From NCBI GenBank assembly GCA_019096065.1, contig JAGUCH010000001.1:7192001-7256000 (forward strand): a stretch of 64,000 nucleotides of DNA, written 5' to 3'. A model generated the notes under the pieces. That model searched no databases, was not told the origin of the DNA, and was given only the letters and a program-made list of their open reading frames with translations. The DNA comes from Paracyclopina nana (taxonomy: Eukaryota > Arthropoda > Copepoda > Cyclopoida > Cyclopettidae). Within the stretch, counting starts at the first letter, position 1; each line of letters starts with the position of its first letter. Shown here piece by piece: positions 47,700 through 60,200 of the stretch. The translations under genes were made by a program, and so were the position numbers.

Positions 47700-48371
47700 T
47701 TAGAAGATGACGACGGAGAAGAAAAAGTAGCTTATTTTTGCTCTCACGAAATTCCGACTGAACGATGATGGATCAATTAGTATGACAAGACTTCTGCGAA
47801 GAAAATTCCTACAATTCGTGCCAAAGAAGAGTTTAGTTGACGCAGCTGCATTTTTGGAAAAAGCTAAAAAAGTAGACAATCTCTCACCACACGCGTACAT
47901 ACTACACGAAGACAAGAACATTAACTACATCCTCCGTAGTATTGTAATTATCGCTATTATTATTAATATGATAATATAGCTAATTTTGTACTTTGGTCAA
48001 CATCGCAATAATCCTAGTTGACAGGTGTCAGCATGCTTTCTATTTCGTAAAAAAGCAGCTATCGGAGGCAGCTGAATGGTGTTTGATGGGTGGCAAAAAA
48101 GCACCGAATTCTAGGGCAGTCGGTGCTACCAAAATCCATATAAATGTCAGCTTTCACCAAGCAAGGGCCGAGTACAAATGAAATTGGATCCCTAAATCCT
48201 GCATCGATGATATCCAAGCTACGTTGCATAGTACTAAGCTTATGCAATAGCGCTGTTAAATTGATAGCTAAAAACATGCTAAACCTGAAGAGCACAAACG
48301 ATATCTGGCTCGGATTGATAGGGGAAGAAAAAAGCTGTAAACGGATTTTTGTTGCTCCTTGCAACAATAAA
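47700..48371 (+). other. Likely 3' UTR of gene B with AATAAA at 48366-48371
   Basis: AT-rich sequence after the stop of gene B. The first clear AATAAA on the plus strand lies about 670 nt downstream, which would be the 3' end if no earlier variant hexamer is used. Confidence 0.4.
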
Positions 48372-51335
48372 CACTAAGATGAATGCAAATCTAGAATTAG
48401 CCAGAACAAAGGTACCCAAAGTGTGTCCAGCTCGAGTGTTATTAAACGAGCATACATAGCATAAGGTCTCCCACTTCTGGCTGTCATCGTACCAATTTGT
48501 GGACGTGGACCAAGACCACAAGATATAATTCCTCATTTCATAATGCCTCGAAAAAGGGCAACCACGAGAGAATTGTGTTACTAAAACTGAGGGCTCATAA
48601 GTTTGTGCCTAATTCGGCTTGATCTTAAAAATGACGCTGAAAGATGCACTTGCGTGACATTTTTATAAGAAAAAAATCTTCGAATGCACTCATTCATAAC
48701 AACTTTTGAATATTTGCATTCTTACGTCCTCAAGGCAAAATGCAATACCTTCAGTATTTTGTCTTCGCGTTCGTATGCTGCATAGCAGAATTTTACCAAG
48801 GCAAGGTTTGGCATCATGATAACTGAAAGTACGAGCATATGTCAGCCACTACAAAGGTAAAATTGCCTAGAGATAAAAAGCATATAAATAGAGGGAGGCA
48901 GAGCTATGTATGTTTAAGCTAACCAAGTCGTAAGTGTCTCTGTTTTTCATTCAGGAAACTTTATATCTTTCCCATTTCCAGCAAGAAAAGTGCTCACTTT
49001 GGCAATTTATCGATAGTCAATGCACAATCTAGGCACCAATAACGTGCACAAGCTGCATTTGCATCCTACACCGTTGGACTTCTCCAAAATCTTAAAAAGT
49101 TTAAAGAGGCGAAAGCGTCTATATGCTGAAATGAACTAGGAGTTGAGACTAGCCCATTGACCGAACGGTTGTTTGTTTCGGACATAATTTTATCACAACC
49201 AAACTCTAATATTTTCTATTTCTTTGAACAGACTTTTTGATATTGAGAAAGGCTTTGAGAGTGGTAAGCTTATGTCATCGAATATCTCTTGCCAACGTCA
49301 TCTTGGCCAAAATATTGTCGAGGGAGCTTCCTCAGAAAAATTATGGGGAAGTCATTTTGCACCAAGATGCAACGGAGTGCACATGCTCTATTACTTCCAT
49401 GGAAAATGGTTCCTTCCTTACTTTTGAATTCATAATTCTAATTTGATCGCCTGTATTAGTGAAAGTTCGGAAAACTTGGATGGCAACTCAATTTTTAAGA
49501 GCGAAGAAAATTGATATGGACTCGCCAAGCAGAAACTTGATGAAACATGCGTCGAAAGATAAAGAAAGATGTGAATGTCGAGGGAAAGATGTCAATTTTG
49601 AGGAAAAGGTACGTTAGGTCAATTGCATTTTCTGCTAAAACAGGTTTGTGGAGTCATGCCACTCGCGCGTTTGTGACCAAAAATAACCGATATTTATGCA
49701 AGTTCGGAAATAGTCTTTTCCACAATTCTCTATCAAAAGTTGTAATCATCGCCACGATCAAAGAGAAACGAGAAGTGTTGATAAAAATCATGCACTCCGT
49801 AAGATTAATTAATTCGTTTATTATCTTTGCAGCTTTGGTTAAAAAAAGTTCTAAATGCACTGGAACTCTAAAAAGAGGCTAAGAGAGGTTTTTTTGCAAG
49901 CCTTCTTATTAGCGTGAAAATGCTAAGTCATGTTTGGAATACGAACTACGTAGTTGACACAGGCCTTGCTCTTCTGAATGATACACAATTAGCAATATTT
50001 TGGTGCATAACACCTTATTCAGGCCGGTTTTGTTGTGATTCTAATCACGTTTTCCAATCCTTTCCTTTCAGTTGGCGTTTTTTAAGGTCACAATAAATAT
50101 CTCATCTAAGCAACTTGGGCTTATTTTTCACGCAGATATGACGCTACGCACCCGAACTCAGCCTATATTTGGGGTATTAATCCGATAGTTCGCCCTCAAT
50201 TATGAAATTCTGCAATCTTGCGCTTCATAATCACCAGAATTTGAACAAGTTTGCTTGGTGTCAACGACATGAAACGGTAAAATGGGTAGCAAAAGAAAAC
50301 CTAAAGCAAAGCAAGGGCACAAACCATGAAAAAATAGTAGTTGAAACACCTGCGTTACAGGCAAACCAGCGCGGACGCAGAGCTAGAGCTATTATGCAAT
50401 AGCTCCCTCTTGATGACGTCAATGGTATTTGGGTGCGTTCATCTCAAGATTATACGCAGATTCTGTTCAGAAACATTTTGGAAACCTTTGAAAACGAATG
50501 CTGTCCGGACAGACTCAAGAATGTTCAACGTTGATCAGTGTTTTAAAAATAAGTGATTCTGTGACAAAAATTAATAAAGACCAAAAGCTCAGACCAGGTA
50601 AGCGAGCATGTGAACGCAGCCTAAAATCTTGTTTTGGCGCTCCACCTGACCTACCACATCACATCTTATGAACACAATAGATGGCAGCATTTCAGCCTAG
50701 CAAAAGTACCAAAAATCAAACCACTTAACAAGATAGTCAAAGTGCATTTAAGCATCGAGCACCAACTCGCAAGGTACGATTTTTGAAACATTTTTAGTTA
50801 CGGTTCAGTAGCTATGCATTACAAAATAGCTGCAGCTTTCATGGTTTCGATTCCCATTATAAAATGCGGGCTAGTTTTCCCCGCAATTTAAAGTGAGAAT
50901 AAAGATTTGCACGGCAAAGCATAATCTTCCCGGGTTTATATGGCAATGGTTGTTCACAAGGAAAATGTGAATCTGATAACTTTTGCGCGACTGCAGTTTC
51001 TAAAACACGCCGCCATTCATCCAGCTACTATTTACAAAAATAAATTGTAGCCGAGCATGTCAAACTCTGAAGATGCATCCTCTCGAGGACGAGTTTCATT
51101 TTTAGCCCAGGCCGTCTCTGCTGGCTTGAGGTAAAAGCAGAAAAATGCATCAATTTATAATACAAATGATAGATTTCCCTCGGGAGGCCTTCTACGCCTT
51201 TGTTTGGAGACACATTGAATTCATGCACTTCAAAGCAGAATTCAACAAAAAAACCTAAAGCATAAGAGATACTTTGTCGCCTTTTGAAAACGAGACAACC
51301 TAGTACAGCTGGCTCTTTGATTGTCGGTGGAATCC
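48372..51335. other. Intergenic region before the ammonium transporter
   Basis: AT-rich, no supported gene. A copy of the acceptor-like sequence found before the transporter ATG lies at 50050-50071 (see repeats). A non-coding first exon of the transporter gene probably lies in this interval, because its coding exon begins exactly at a splice acceptor. Confidence 0.45.
50050..50071 (+). repeat. Upstream copy of a 22-bp acceptor-like direct repeat
   Basis: Identical over 22 bp to 51336-51357 (begins TTTTCCAATCC and ends CCTTTCAG). Similarity continues for TGGC after one mismatch. The second copy is the 3' splice site directly before the transporter start codon. Confidence 0.8.
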
Positions 51336-51357
51336 TTTTCCAATCCTTTCCTTTCAG
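51336..51357 (+). repeat. 3' splice site of the transporter gene, second copy of the 22-bp repeat
   Basis: Pyrimidine-rich tract ending in CAG immediately before the ATG at 51358. It implies a non-coding exon upstream. Confidence 0.75.
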
Positions 51358-53603
51358 ATGGCAGAAAATGACACATTTTTCAACGGCACTCACGAAGAAG
51401 ATCTCTCGGAGGTCGTGGCAACCATCAAGCACAACATGGACTCGTTTTTTCTCATTTCCATGGGAATTCTGGTCTTCCTAATGCAGTGCGGGTTTGCGTT
51501 TCTCGAAGCGGGAGCAGTGAGGTCAAAAAATGCAGTCAACATCCTCATCAAGAACATGCTCGACTGTTTGATTGGAGGCCTAGCCTATTGGGCAATTGGA
51601 TGGGCAGTCGCCTATGGGGAAGGAGGAAATGAATTTATTGGAACCAGCCAATTCTTCAACTACCATCTCGATCACAAGCATTACCCAGCTTGGTTTTTTC
51701 AGTTCGTGTTTGCTGCCACAGCAGCCACCATTGTGTCTGGCAGCATAGCTGAGCGCTGCCATTTTGGAGCCTACTTTGTATACAGTGTTCTAATCACAGG
51801 TGGGCCCTGTTCTGATTATAATCAAATTAGCTGAACTTGAAATATGCCCACTTCAGGCATCCATTTCTTGTGATGCAGTTTTACCACAAAGAAATGAGCT
51901 TTCTGCCATTAGATTAGAAGAACACAAAAAGATGATGATGCATTCACTAACAGAATGAATTTGTGCCTGCACAGGATGGGTCTATCCCCCCGTAACTCAT
52001 TGGGCCTGGGATCCCTCAGGTTGGCTGGCTGTCAGGGGCTACAAGGACTTTGCAGGATCTGGAGTTGTCCACGTCTTGGGTGGAACATGTGCATTTGTCG
52101 GATGTTGGGTCATCGGGCCAAGACTCGGCAGATTCACCAAAGATGGGAAAGTCATAGACATGCCCGGTCATTCAGTGCCCTTGGCTGGTCTTGGAGGGTT
52201 CATTCTTCTTTTTGGATTTTTGGCCTTCAACGGAGGCTCCCAGGTAATTGAAATCCTCCTATGCTAAAGGAAGATATCAAAAGATGAAGTAAGATGCAAA
52301 AACCAACTCTTCCAGTTGACTATCACTAACCCAGGCGATCCAGAAAAAGTGGGATTGGCCATTGTGAACACGATTATCGGGGGTTGCGGCGGAGGGCTCA
52401 CCTCCATGTGCTTGTACTGGTTGCAAACTCATCCACCACACAAGTGGAGCTATTTAATGACATTGAACGGCGCCCTAACAGGTAAGCGCGGAACTTCTTC
52501 GCTCACTTTTCGATATGGCTCCCCTTATCAATTAATTGGTTGCAGGAATGGTTGCTCAGTGTGCTGGATGTAACTTGTACGAGCCTTGGGCTGCTTTCGT
52601 GATTGGATTTATAGCTGGTGGGGTGTTCCTTGGTCTCCACATAGTGGTATTGGAAATATTTAAAATGGACGATCCACTGGATGCGTGTGCAGTTCATCTT
52701 GGCGGAGGCATGCTTGGAGTCCTCTGCGTCCCCTTTTTCATGCACGACAAGGAAAATGACAGTGAAGGAATTTTCTGGGAGGGTCACCTCTCGGCTCCTT
52801 GGTACACCTTGGGCATGAATATCGGAGGCCTAGTTGCAATCATGCTTTGGGCTGGCTTTTGGAGCTTTCTAATTTTCGGCGGTTTGAAGATGATCGGAAT
52901 CCTTCGAATCGATAGGGAGACTGAATTCAGAGGCAACGACTTGGTGAGTTGAAAAAATGCACTTGGCATCTTGCTATAAGCACACACATCCGAAATCTAC
53001 TCTCGGGTTTCTTTCACACGCAAAAACTAGGATAATAGATATATTATTATGTCAAAAATGCATTTCCATAACACAAGGAGCCACGCACGCGGTACGGTCG
53101 AAGAAGGGAAACGCATCTTTTGTATGAAACACAAAAGTATCTAAAAAATGTCGTATGCTGAATACAAACATATGATACTACAAAGACGCGAACTGTATAT
53201 GGCATCCAGCTTTGGCATTAGAAGTCGATTGGCTGCACACTTTATGCTATGAGAATAATCTGCTATGATCCTTAACTTGTTCGTATGGTTCTTTCAGATC
53301 AAGCACGGCGAATCAGCGTATCCTCGAGATGCTTGGGTCGAAATGCAATATGCAAACAGCAGCAAAGAGGAAGGTGGCATGCCTGCAAACTTTATCGGCC
53401 TTTCTGATACACCGGGCGAAGACGATAAGGCCTACAACAACGCTCATGAAATGTTTCCAACGTTCAGCAAGCTAAGGAAACACTCTGGTAAAACTTTATC
53501 GGGGATAATTCACATTGGCACCGGGACGCAGCATCAAACAAACGGAGCAGCAAACCATGGTTTTACAGAAGAAGAAGAAGAGCCTAAAGCAATCAATGAA
53601 TAA
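51358..53603 (+). CDS. Amt: Amt-type ammonium transporter (526 aa)
   Basis: Moves ammonia/ammonium across the plasma membrane (Amt/Mep/Rh superfamily, trimeric, about 11 membrane spans). Five exons (51358-51799, 51975-52243, 52316-52481, 52546-52943, 53298-53603) join in phases 1, 0, 1, 0. The protein has every family signature: MQCGFAFLEAGAVRSKN in the first span, D172 with H180 eight residues later (the D160/H168 pair of E. coli AmtB), AFNGGS, and H343 in the VHLGGG motif, the second of the twin pore histidines. Asn4 and Asn9 are sequons in the extracellular N-terminus. The acidic C-terminal tail (exon 5) is long and poorly conserved, as in animal Amts. Full length with no defect. An AATAAA overlaps the stop codon. 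Confidence 0.96.
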
Positions 53604-53604
53604 A
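53599..53604 (+). terminator. AATAAA overlapping the transporter stop codon
   Basis: The hexamer spans the TAA stop itself. No other AATAAA was noticed in the next few hundred bases. If used, the 3' UTR would be only 15-30 nt. Confidence 0.3.
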
Positions 53605-54244
53605 AAAGTTAGCATTGCTCGAGATCGCGCATGCAATTTGGGAAAATTAATTTCATAGGATATGCATTGTGAACTACCCTATATTTTGGCTTTTGTAGGC
53701 TTAATGGGGATTGTTCGTAATGGTTTTGACCATTGTGCCTCGAAACTATGCCAACTCACGTCTCGAAAGAATCTTTATGGCTGGATCTAATAATGTCCAA
53801 CCTAGCTCTTTGTAATCGCCATTCTTTAAAAGCCAAGCGGTAAAATACAACTGGGTGGTGATAAATGAAACTCCAGAGCCTGCAAAGGGTTTCTCGGGAG
53901 CAAAAAAAATCCATTAAAAGGGGATATAGCTTGTTTGCGGGATTAAAAACGTCGTGTTTGTATTTAAGCTAATCTGGTTGCTTTAGACTTAAAATGTCCT
54001 TGAAGGCCAATCTTGCAATTAAAAGACTGAAGCTTCATATAAGAAACTCTGAGAGCACTAAGCTCTCAGCAAATGTGAAATCCGTACCTTTATGCTACAG
54101 ACGCCCTCTGCAGACACCAAGATTTTTTGCCACAGCTTTTTTTTGCCAAGGCAGGCAACCATGGATAAGCTGCTCTGGTCAAAAGTGGTCTTCATCAAGA
54201 ACTGCAAAATCCATTTGCACGGAGCTAGCACCCTTAGTTGAGTT

Positions 54245-54634
54245 AGTAGCTTGTTCTCATAAACATTTCTATAAGGTAAGCAAGGCACTTTGCGCGCTTA
54301 TATCTCAACATCTACTCGTCCGACTGGAACCAAATTTGGAGGAATTCATGAGGACGTATTGAAGAATCTTCATGCCAATTTTCATCCGGATTGGAGGCCG
54401 CTAAGGTCGCCTTACTGAAAGTGAGGCAAATCAGTTAAGCAAAGGAGAAAAATCAGCCACCTCCTTAGAGACCTCCGATCCGGATGAAAATTGGCATGAA
54501 GATTCTTCAATACGCTCTTACGAATCTCTCCAAATTTGGTTCCAATCGGCTCAATACTTACTGAGTTATGAGCTTCCAAAGTGCCTTGCTTTGCTTACCG
54601 CCTGCCTTACTGAGTTTTATGAGAACAAGCTACT
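54245..54634. mobile_element. Foldback (long inverted repeat) element, about 390 bp
   Basis: The left arm (54245 to about 54412) and right arm (about 54462-54634) are imperfect inverted copies. Matching blocks include AGTAGCTTGTTCTCATAAA at the ends, GTAAGCAAGGCACTTT in the middle, and a run of over 30 bp around CTTCATGCCAATTTTCATCC near the centre. The loop is about 50 bp. There is no coding capacity. It looks like a foldback-type MITE; a transposase family was not assigned. A 122-aa ORF crossing the left arm is spurious. Confidence 0.75.
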
Positions 54635-55291
54635 GATTGTACTTCAAATGCTCATTCAATGCTATGCCAAAGCCTAGCCACATTGATAATTACATTGAAC
54701 CAGGCTTTTACCAAAGGATGAGTTTCTTTGGGCATTAAAGTACTCAAGAAAACATGTTCATTAAAATGCATCCTCTAATTAGCAACTTTGTGTAGTATGC
54801 TAACTTCGACGAAAGATCATCCTAGGATCTCAGAGCATGTAGTCAAGATACTAAACTGGGCGGGCATGCAGTCGCAAGAGAGACTTTCATTGAAATGTTT
54901 ATGCTTAAGATATGTAGCGCCGATTATGTTGGAATTTTGCTGCAGTGTTCTAAGGTCTAGAAATATCAGCTTTGTCGTCTCAAGATTGTCAAGAATTGAG
55001 CCAAACTTACTTCATGCTCTTCTTAAAAGAGCTCTAATAGGCAACAAGCTACTTCAGCCATTTCTTTTCTTTAATAACTAGTTGGAGACTGGAATCATGG
55101 ATGTGAATGAAAGAATCTAAGGAAGGTCACTAGGTGAGCAGGAATGTGTCGACGCGTGTAGCTTTAATTTTCTTGCCTAACTTAGGCTTAGTCTTTCGCA
55201 AGTTTTGTATAGTCACGCTATTTAAATTGCTCATAGCATGAAATGTATGTAAAAAGCCTCTGAATGTATTTAGATATCTGCTACTTAAATA

Positions 55292-55335
55292 TAGGATTAT
55301 TCATACACCTCCAGCCTAGAGGTGTATAATCCTAT
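55292..55335. repeat. Short hairpin
   Basis: TAGGATTA and TACACCTC are mirrored as GAGGTGTA and TAATCCTA around a 7-base loop, with a 4-base bulge on the left arm. Possible structured site or tiny transposon relic. Confidence 0.6.
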
Positions 55336-57268
55336 TACTATTAGCTACCCGCTAACATTTCAAGAATTGGCTATAATCGAATTTAGGAAAGTTTTTTTTG
55401 ACTTGATTTTTGCAAAAAAAATGCCTTACATTTTGTGACTCGCTTTATTGCAGATAGGAGCGAGAGCTCATCAAAGTTGACCCAGCGGTCAAGCCTGCAA
55501 CATGAGCATGCGCTTGTTGCCGTTGCATCTTGCTACGCCGGTACGGCCAAGTATTAGCAGCGCTCGCCAGTTTTTGACCCGGCTCTAAAGTATGAGCCAA
55601 AAGGAACCCTAAGTCAAGCTGACTGCACTAGATGGCACTGAGTTCACTTGACCAACTCGCTCAACCGATCCGTACGCCAACTTAAGACAATTTTAGTCGC
55701 TGTAGAACAACGACTTTTTGAAAGACTGCAAAAGTTACGACTTAAACAATCGTAATATATGAACAAGTCAGTACTCGTATCAGTAGGCGCATTCAGATGA
55801 GGATGCACTTCGCGTAAATAATGAATAATGCAAAATACGAGACTACTCAAAAGTTATCTTTTACCCAGGCAACACGAGCACTCACCATGGTCAAATGATT
55901 TTCCATGTAGCATTTCCAGGAAAAGTGGCAATGCAAGCAGCAAAACTTTTGAAAAGTAAAAAATAGGATGTCCTTGAGATGTAGAGTTTCCTCGTAAATA
56001 ATAAGTTAGAGGTCAAGTGTTGACGCCACAGGATATGCTATGTTTCTCGGTCATTAAAAAAAGTATTTCTCCTCCAATCGTGACATTTAATTGAGGATGT
56101 ATTAGTGCGTGTGCTTAAAAACTAATGATGTAGAACACATGCTAGTTCGCGTAGGTACATCCCTTTCGAGCGAGCTTTACAAAATTGAGAAAGGGTCAGA
56201 TTGTAGTAGACGAAATGACAAGACTGCAAGCTTTGCCAGTTGAGCTTGAGAAAAAGCTCACATTTGAATTAGAAGAAGCAACAGAATAAAATGGCCGAAA
56301 AGCGCGTTTTTTTGCTACTCAAAGCTTTCCAGCATACGCGAGCAGAGTGTATGTTGGGAAATTCTTTGTCATCAGCAGTTTAAGATTTCTAGCCGGAGAG
56401 CAACCGGAGGTGAAGGCAATCAGTGAGGGCAATCTCGAATTTGATTGCTGTCACAGTACCACATTGCTCAAATCAAATGGTGATCTGATCGAAATTCTGC
56501 ACCCATTTCATCGCGGTGAGTGAACAATGCAAATGCTAACATGTCTAGACAAGACCACAATGGCTACTTTTTATGCATATAAAGCAAATGCACATGCATT
56601 GTAAGAGAAAAGTAGAGCTCAATCAGGACCCCAGCTTAGTTTTGAAAAATTTCCACCGGCTTCTAGCTTTAATAGCCAAAAAATGCCACAAACTTAAAAG
56701 CATCCTTCCGCAAAATGGAAAGCAACTTTTATGATTTATCTTGTCACTTTCAGTCAAGTGTGTTGGGCGCGGAGTGAGTTAGATTCTGTACAAACTCAAC
56801 AACAAAATGTGTATCTCGAGAGATGTGCGTTATTGAGCTTTTCTCAATATAGCATCTCACAATCAAGACCAATCATTAAAGGATGGGAGACAAATAAGAA
56901 GTGTGACAACGAATAGTGGCTTAAGAGAAAAAAGGATGCCCAAGCTCTGCTCTACGTAGTTTGTGGAGAGCCATTGGTCGTCGGTCCCGCTCACTGTGCT
57001 GCACTAAACACGTGCGTCGGAGTAATACAACAAGAGATGAAGAGGAGCTCCAGCTTCATAGTCACATCCTCGATTTTGGCCTCGGCTTCAACGGCCTCGG
57101 AAGACGATCGCTTGCGCTGATGGTGAAGTGAGTAATCAGTTTATTTCCATCTCGAAAAGAACTTGGTCCTTCCAACAGTGCAGCCGCTCCTAATGAGACT
57201 CTGATTGTCGCATATACTCAGGGGACACCACTGAGACCAAAAGTGTATCTATATTACCAGTCCTCAAG

Positions 57269-60200
57269 ATGAGCTTCATGAACGAGTCTTCAGTGAACTT
57301 ATCAATCACAGCTGTAGCACCTCCGGATTATGGAGAGCACAGCGTATCGACAATTGTCTCGTGGTCAATTGTGTATGGGTTGCTTTCGCTTACTGCTTTT
57401 GTGGGAAACTCTGTCGTCGTCTGGATTATATGTAAGCAATTTACAGCTCTTTTTCAGGAGATTTTCGTTCTTCTGCATGCTTTGAAGCGCGATGCAGCAA
57501 AAGCACATTGAAAATAGCAGGTTATAGTTTTTGACTGGTTGTAATACGCGTAGGCTTGATTAGTCATTCGGCATGTTTGAGTAAGCCATGGAACTAACTT
57601 GCTGTTAGGAACGAGGACGAAGTTACTCCATGAGCACAATTCAATCAGCCAAGCTCAAAGGCATATTTCTGGTCGCAAATGTACTCCACCCGCATCAAAT
57701 TAAGTTATCCCAAATTATCCTAGAGCCAATGACAGTTCCCAATTTCCTGTCATGTTTTCCTCTCCTTCTCCTTTTCTTTCTTCGCATTATGTAGTCCATC
57801 ATAGCCAAATGCTCTATCCGGACTACAAATAATGATTGTAGCACAAGATGAACGAGAACACATGATATAAGTGTGCTACTGCATGTATGGTCAAAGACCC
57901 TATTTACTATGTAGAAATCCTCAAGCTATTCTAGGCCAATCAGGGCCTAATCCCATTTTGGCAAAATGCTCATTGCTCGTATATCTAGGCCTTAGAGACG
58001 GGAGGTGTTATGGCTCTTCTCACACGTAGGATATACCAGTTTTTGACATGGTACTAATTTGTTTTGAGTAACCGAGTTAAGTATAGCTACGACATCAAAG
58101 CGGCCATCTTAAAAAGGCGGAAAGCCATCAAAGTAATACCAACAGGGCCGATTTTTCTTTTTCTTTTTAATGGAGTGTCATTGATCTGTTATCACAAGAT
58201 GACCAGCGGATGCATGGTGGTGCTAGTGCTTACGTACACAGGGATTTGGAGGGCAAAAGTAAGCCACTTTCTTCACGTCAGCAGCAACAGGATAATGTGC
58301 GCTAGGGAACTAGGACTTTTCCCCCAAAATTGTAGCTCAAGAAGCAAAAAAGCTTGGAGAACAAATTATAAGCCTAATATAATTCTTCTGTGGGGCTTTA
58401 GAAAACTTTTTGTGGACGACGATTCTGTTCCCGTTTTCAAGCTATTTCAGCAAACCAATCATGCGATGCTTTCTATTTGATTGATTTTCATTGTAGCCAA
58501 TTCGTTTCTAGCCTTGTTCGTCCAACTTTAGTCTTAAAATTCTGGAGAGCCCTCAAGGCAATTTTGAAGGCACCATTTCACTTCTCTAACTTAAAATCTG
58601 CCACGAAGGGAACTAATTGATTCCAATTCTTAAAGATGAATAGCGTTGCCAAACAATAGTTCTGCAGCGTGATTTTCCTCCTTCTCGCTTGTCTTTCTGC
58701 AAAAGACCATTTTCACTACATTGTTCTCTTTTTTAGACTCTGGTCGACGAATGCACACAGTCATGAACATTTACATCGGCAACTTAGCTCTGGCTGATGT
58801 GATCATCGCAGTTTTCTGCATTCCCTTCCAATTCCAAGCTGCTCTACTCAATAGGTGGGATTTGCCAGCTTTCATGTGCAAGCTCTGTCCATTCCTGCAG
58901 GTAATTAAACATTTGCTGAGAGGTCAAACAGTCACAACAGCTTAAAGAGAAAAAAAATTGCGTGTGGGGCTTGATATGCGACGAGGACTATTTCGGAAAA
59001 TAGACCTCAACACCTATTTTTCAAAAGTGCTGCCATAACACCATTTGTAGGACTCCATAAAAGTTATTGCTAGATAGTACTTCACTTTATGAAGTTGTAG
59101 TATCATCATAAGGAGTGCACTTTTTTTTAGCTTCTAGCAGTACTATAAAAAGGTCAAAAGGCTGCTTTCCCAAACTTCTCTCTGATAGTTAGTGCTTTTC
59201 CTCGTGGGAGTCATTGCACCGATGCATAGTACAACACAATGGAAAAAATTTCAGTGTAAAATAATGCCAGTTTGCCAAAAATATTGAGTCAATAATTTCA
59301 GTTTCCGAACTCAACTCAGTATTTTATGATCTTAAAATAACAGCAAATGCCAAGACCTACGCCCGTGAATCGGGCAGTAATTCATATTTGCCTACTTTGC
59401 AGCATTTGAGCATCAATGTCAGTATCTTCACGTTGGTAGTGATTGCTCTCGACCGCTACAGAGCCATTTTATGGCCTCTCAAAGGAGGTCACTCAAAATT
59501 TAGAGCGAAAATTCACCTCATAGTCGTGTGGATTCTCGGGACAATCATAGCTATACCGAACATTGTACTGTTCCACGTGAGTCTTCGAATTCTGCCCATT
59601 CGTCAGGTAATAGCTCAAACATCAAATTTCCCTTAGGTGGCAGATCATCCTGATTTGAAAGACAAATACGGGTGCATTGTTGAGATAGAGTTGGTCGGAG
59701 AGCAAACCTGGCGAATGTACACATTGTTGGCTGTCTTGGCTCAATATTGCATTCCGCTATCCATCATCACCTTTTGTCATATTCATATGGCCAAGGTAAG
59801 CAACTCGAGCCGTCCACTAATCCGTCATTCAACCAAATGAAAGGAATATTGATGCCAAGGGAATGTATTTTGGAGCTAATTAACGCCATCAGCCATGTTA
59901 ACGAGAAGATTTATTGAAAGGGTACATTTTGGATTTCTAGAAAAATGAGGAGGAAAATGAATACCAAAACTTTCTTGAAGCACCCAAATGATAATGAATG
60001 CATCCATCAGCATTATCCAGCAAGCATAGCGTAATTTGGTCAATTTTCATTGTGCATGGCTAGAACGTGATAAAATGAGGCGTTTTTTTATGTAAGAGCA
60101 GTGCAGAGACTGCTTTGCCGTTTGTACCATTGTGATTTCATGCTCTGTTCATCTACAAACTCCACAAGGAATCGGAACGCGAAATTCCTTTGCGCAAATG

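Larger units (their letters stand above)
53605..57268. other. Region between the transporter and the GPCR
   Basis: Contains the foldback element and the hairpin listed separately. At 56180-56285, 56391-56515 and 56925-57120 there are short protein-like open stretches bounded by splice-like sites. They were not assembled into a gene (see findings). A 27-codon upstream ORF (57037-57120) with a hydrophobic core lies before the GPCR start, possibly in its 5' UTR. Confidence 0.4.

Noticed and set aside
51028..51432. 134-aa minus-strand ORF across the transporter start
   Set aside because: Antisense shadow with no recognisable features.
53994..54362. 122-aa plus-strand ORF
   Set aside because: It runs into the left arm of the foldback element and has no protein-like features.
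58064..58480. 138-aa plus-strand ORF in GPCR intron 1
   Set aside because: No homology-like motifs, irregular composition and no splice support. Probably chance.
59577..59636. Alternative in-frame donor at 59607 in GPCR exon 3
   Set aside because: It would leave a 30-nt intron, too short to splice. The GTGAGT donor at 59577 gives a 60-nt intron like others in the window.
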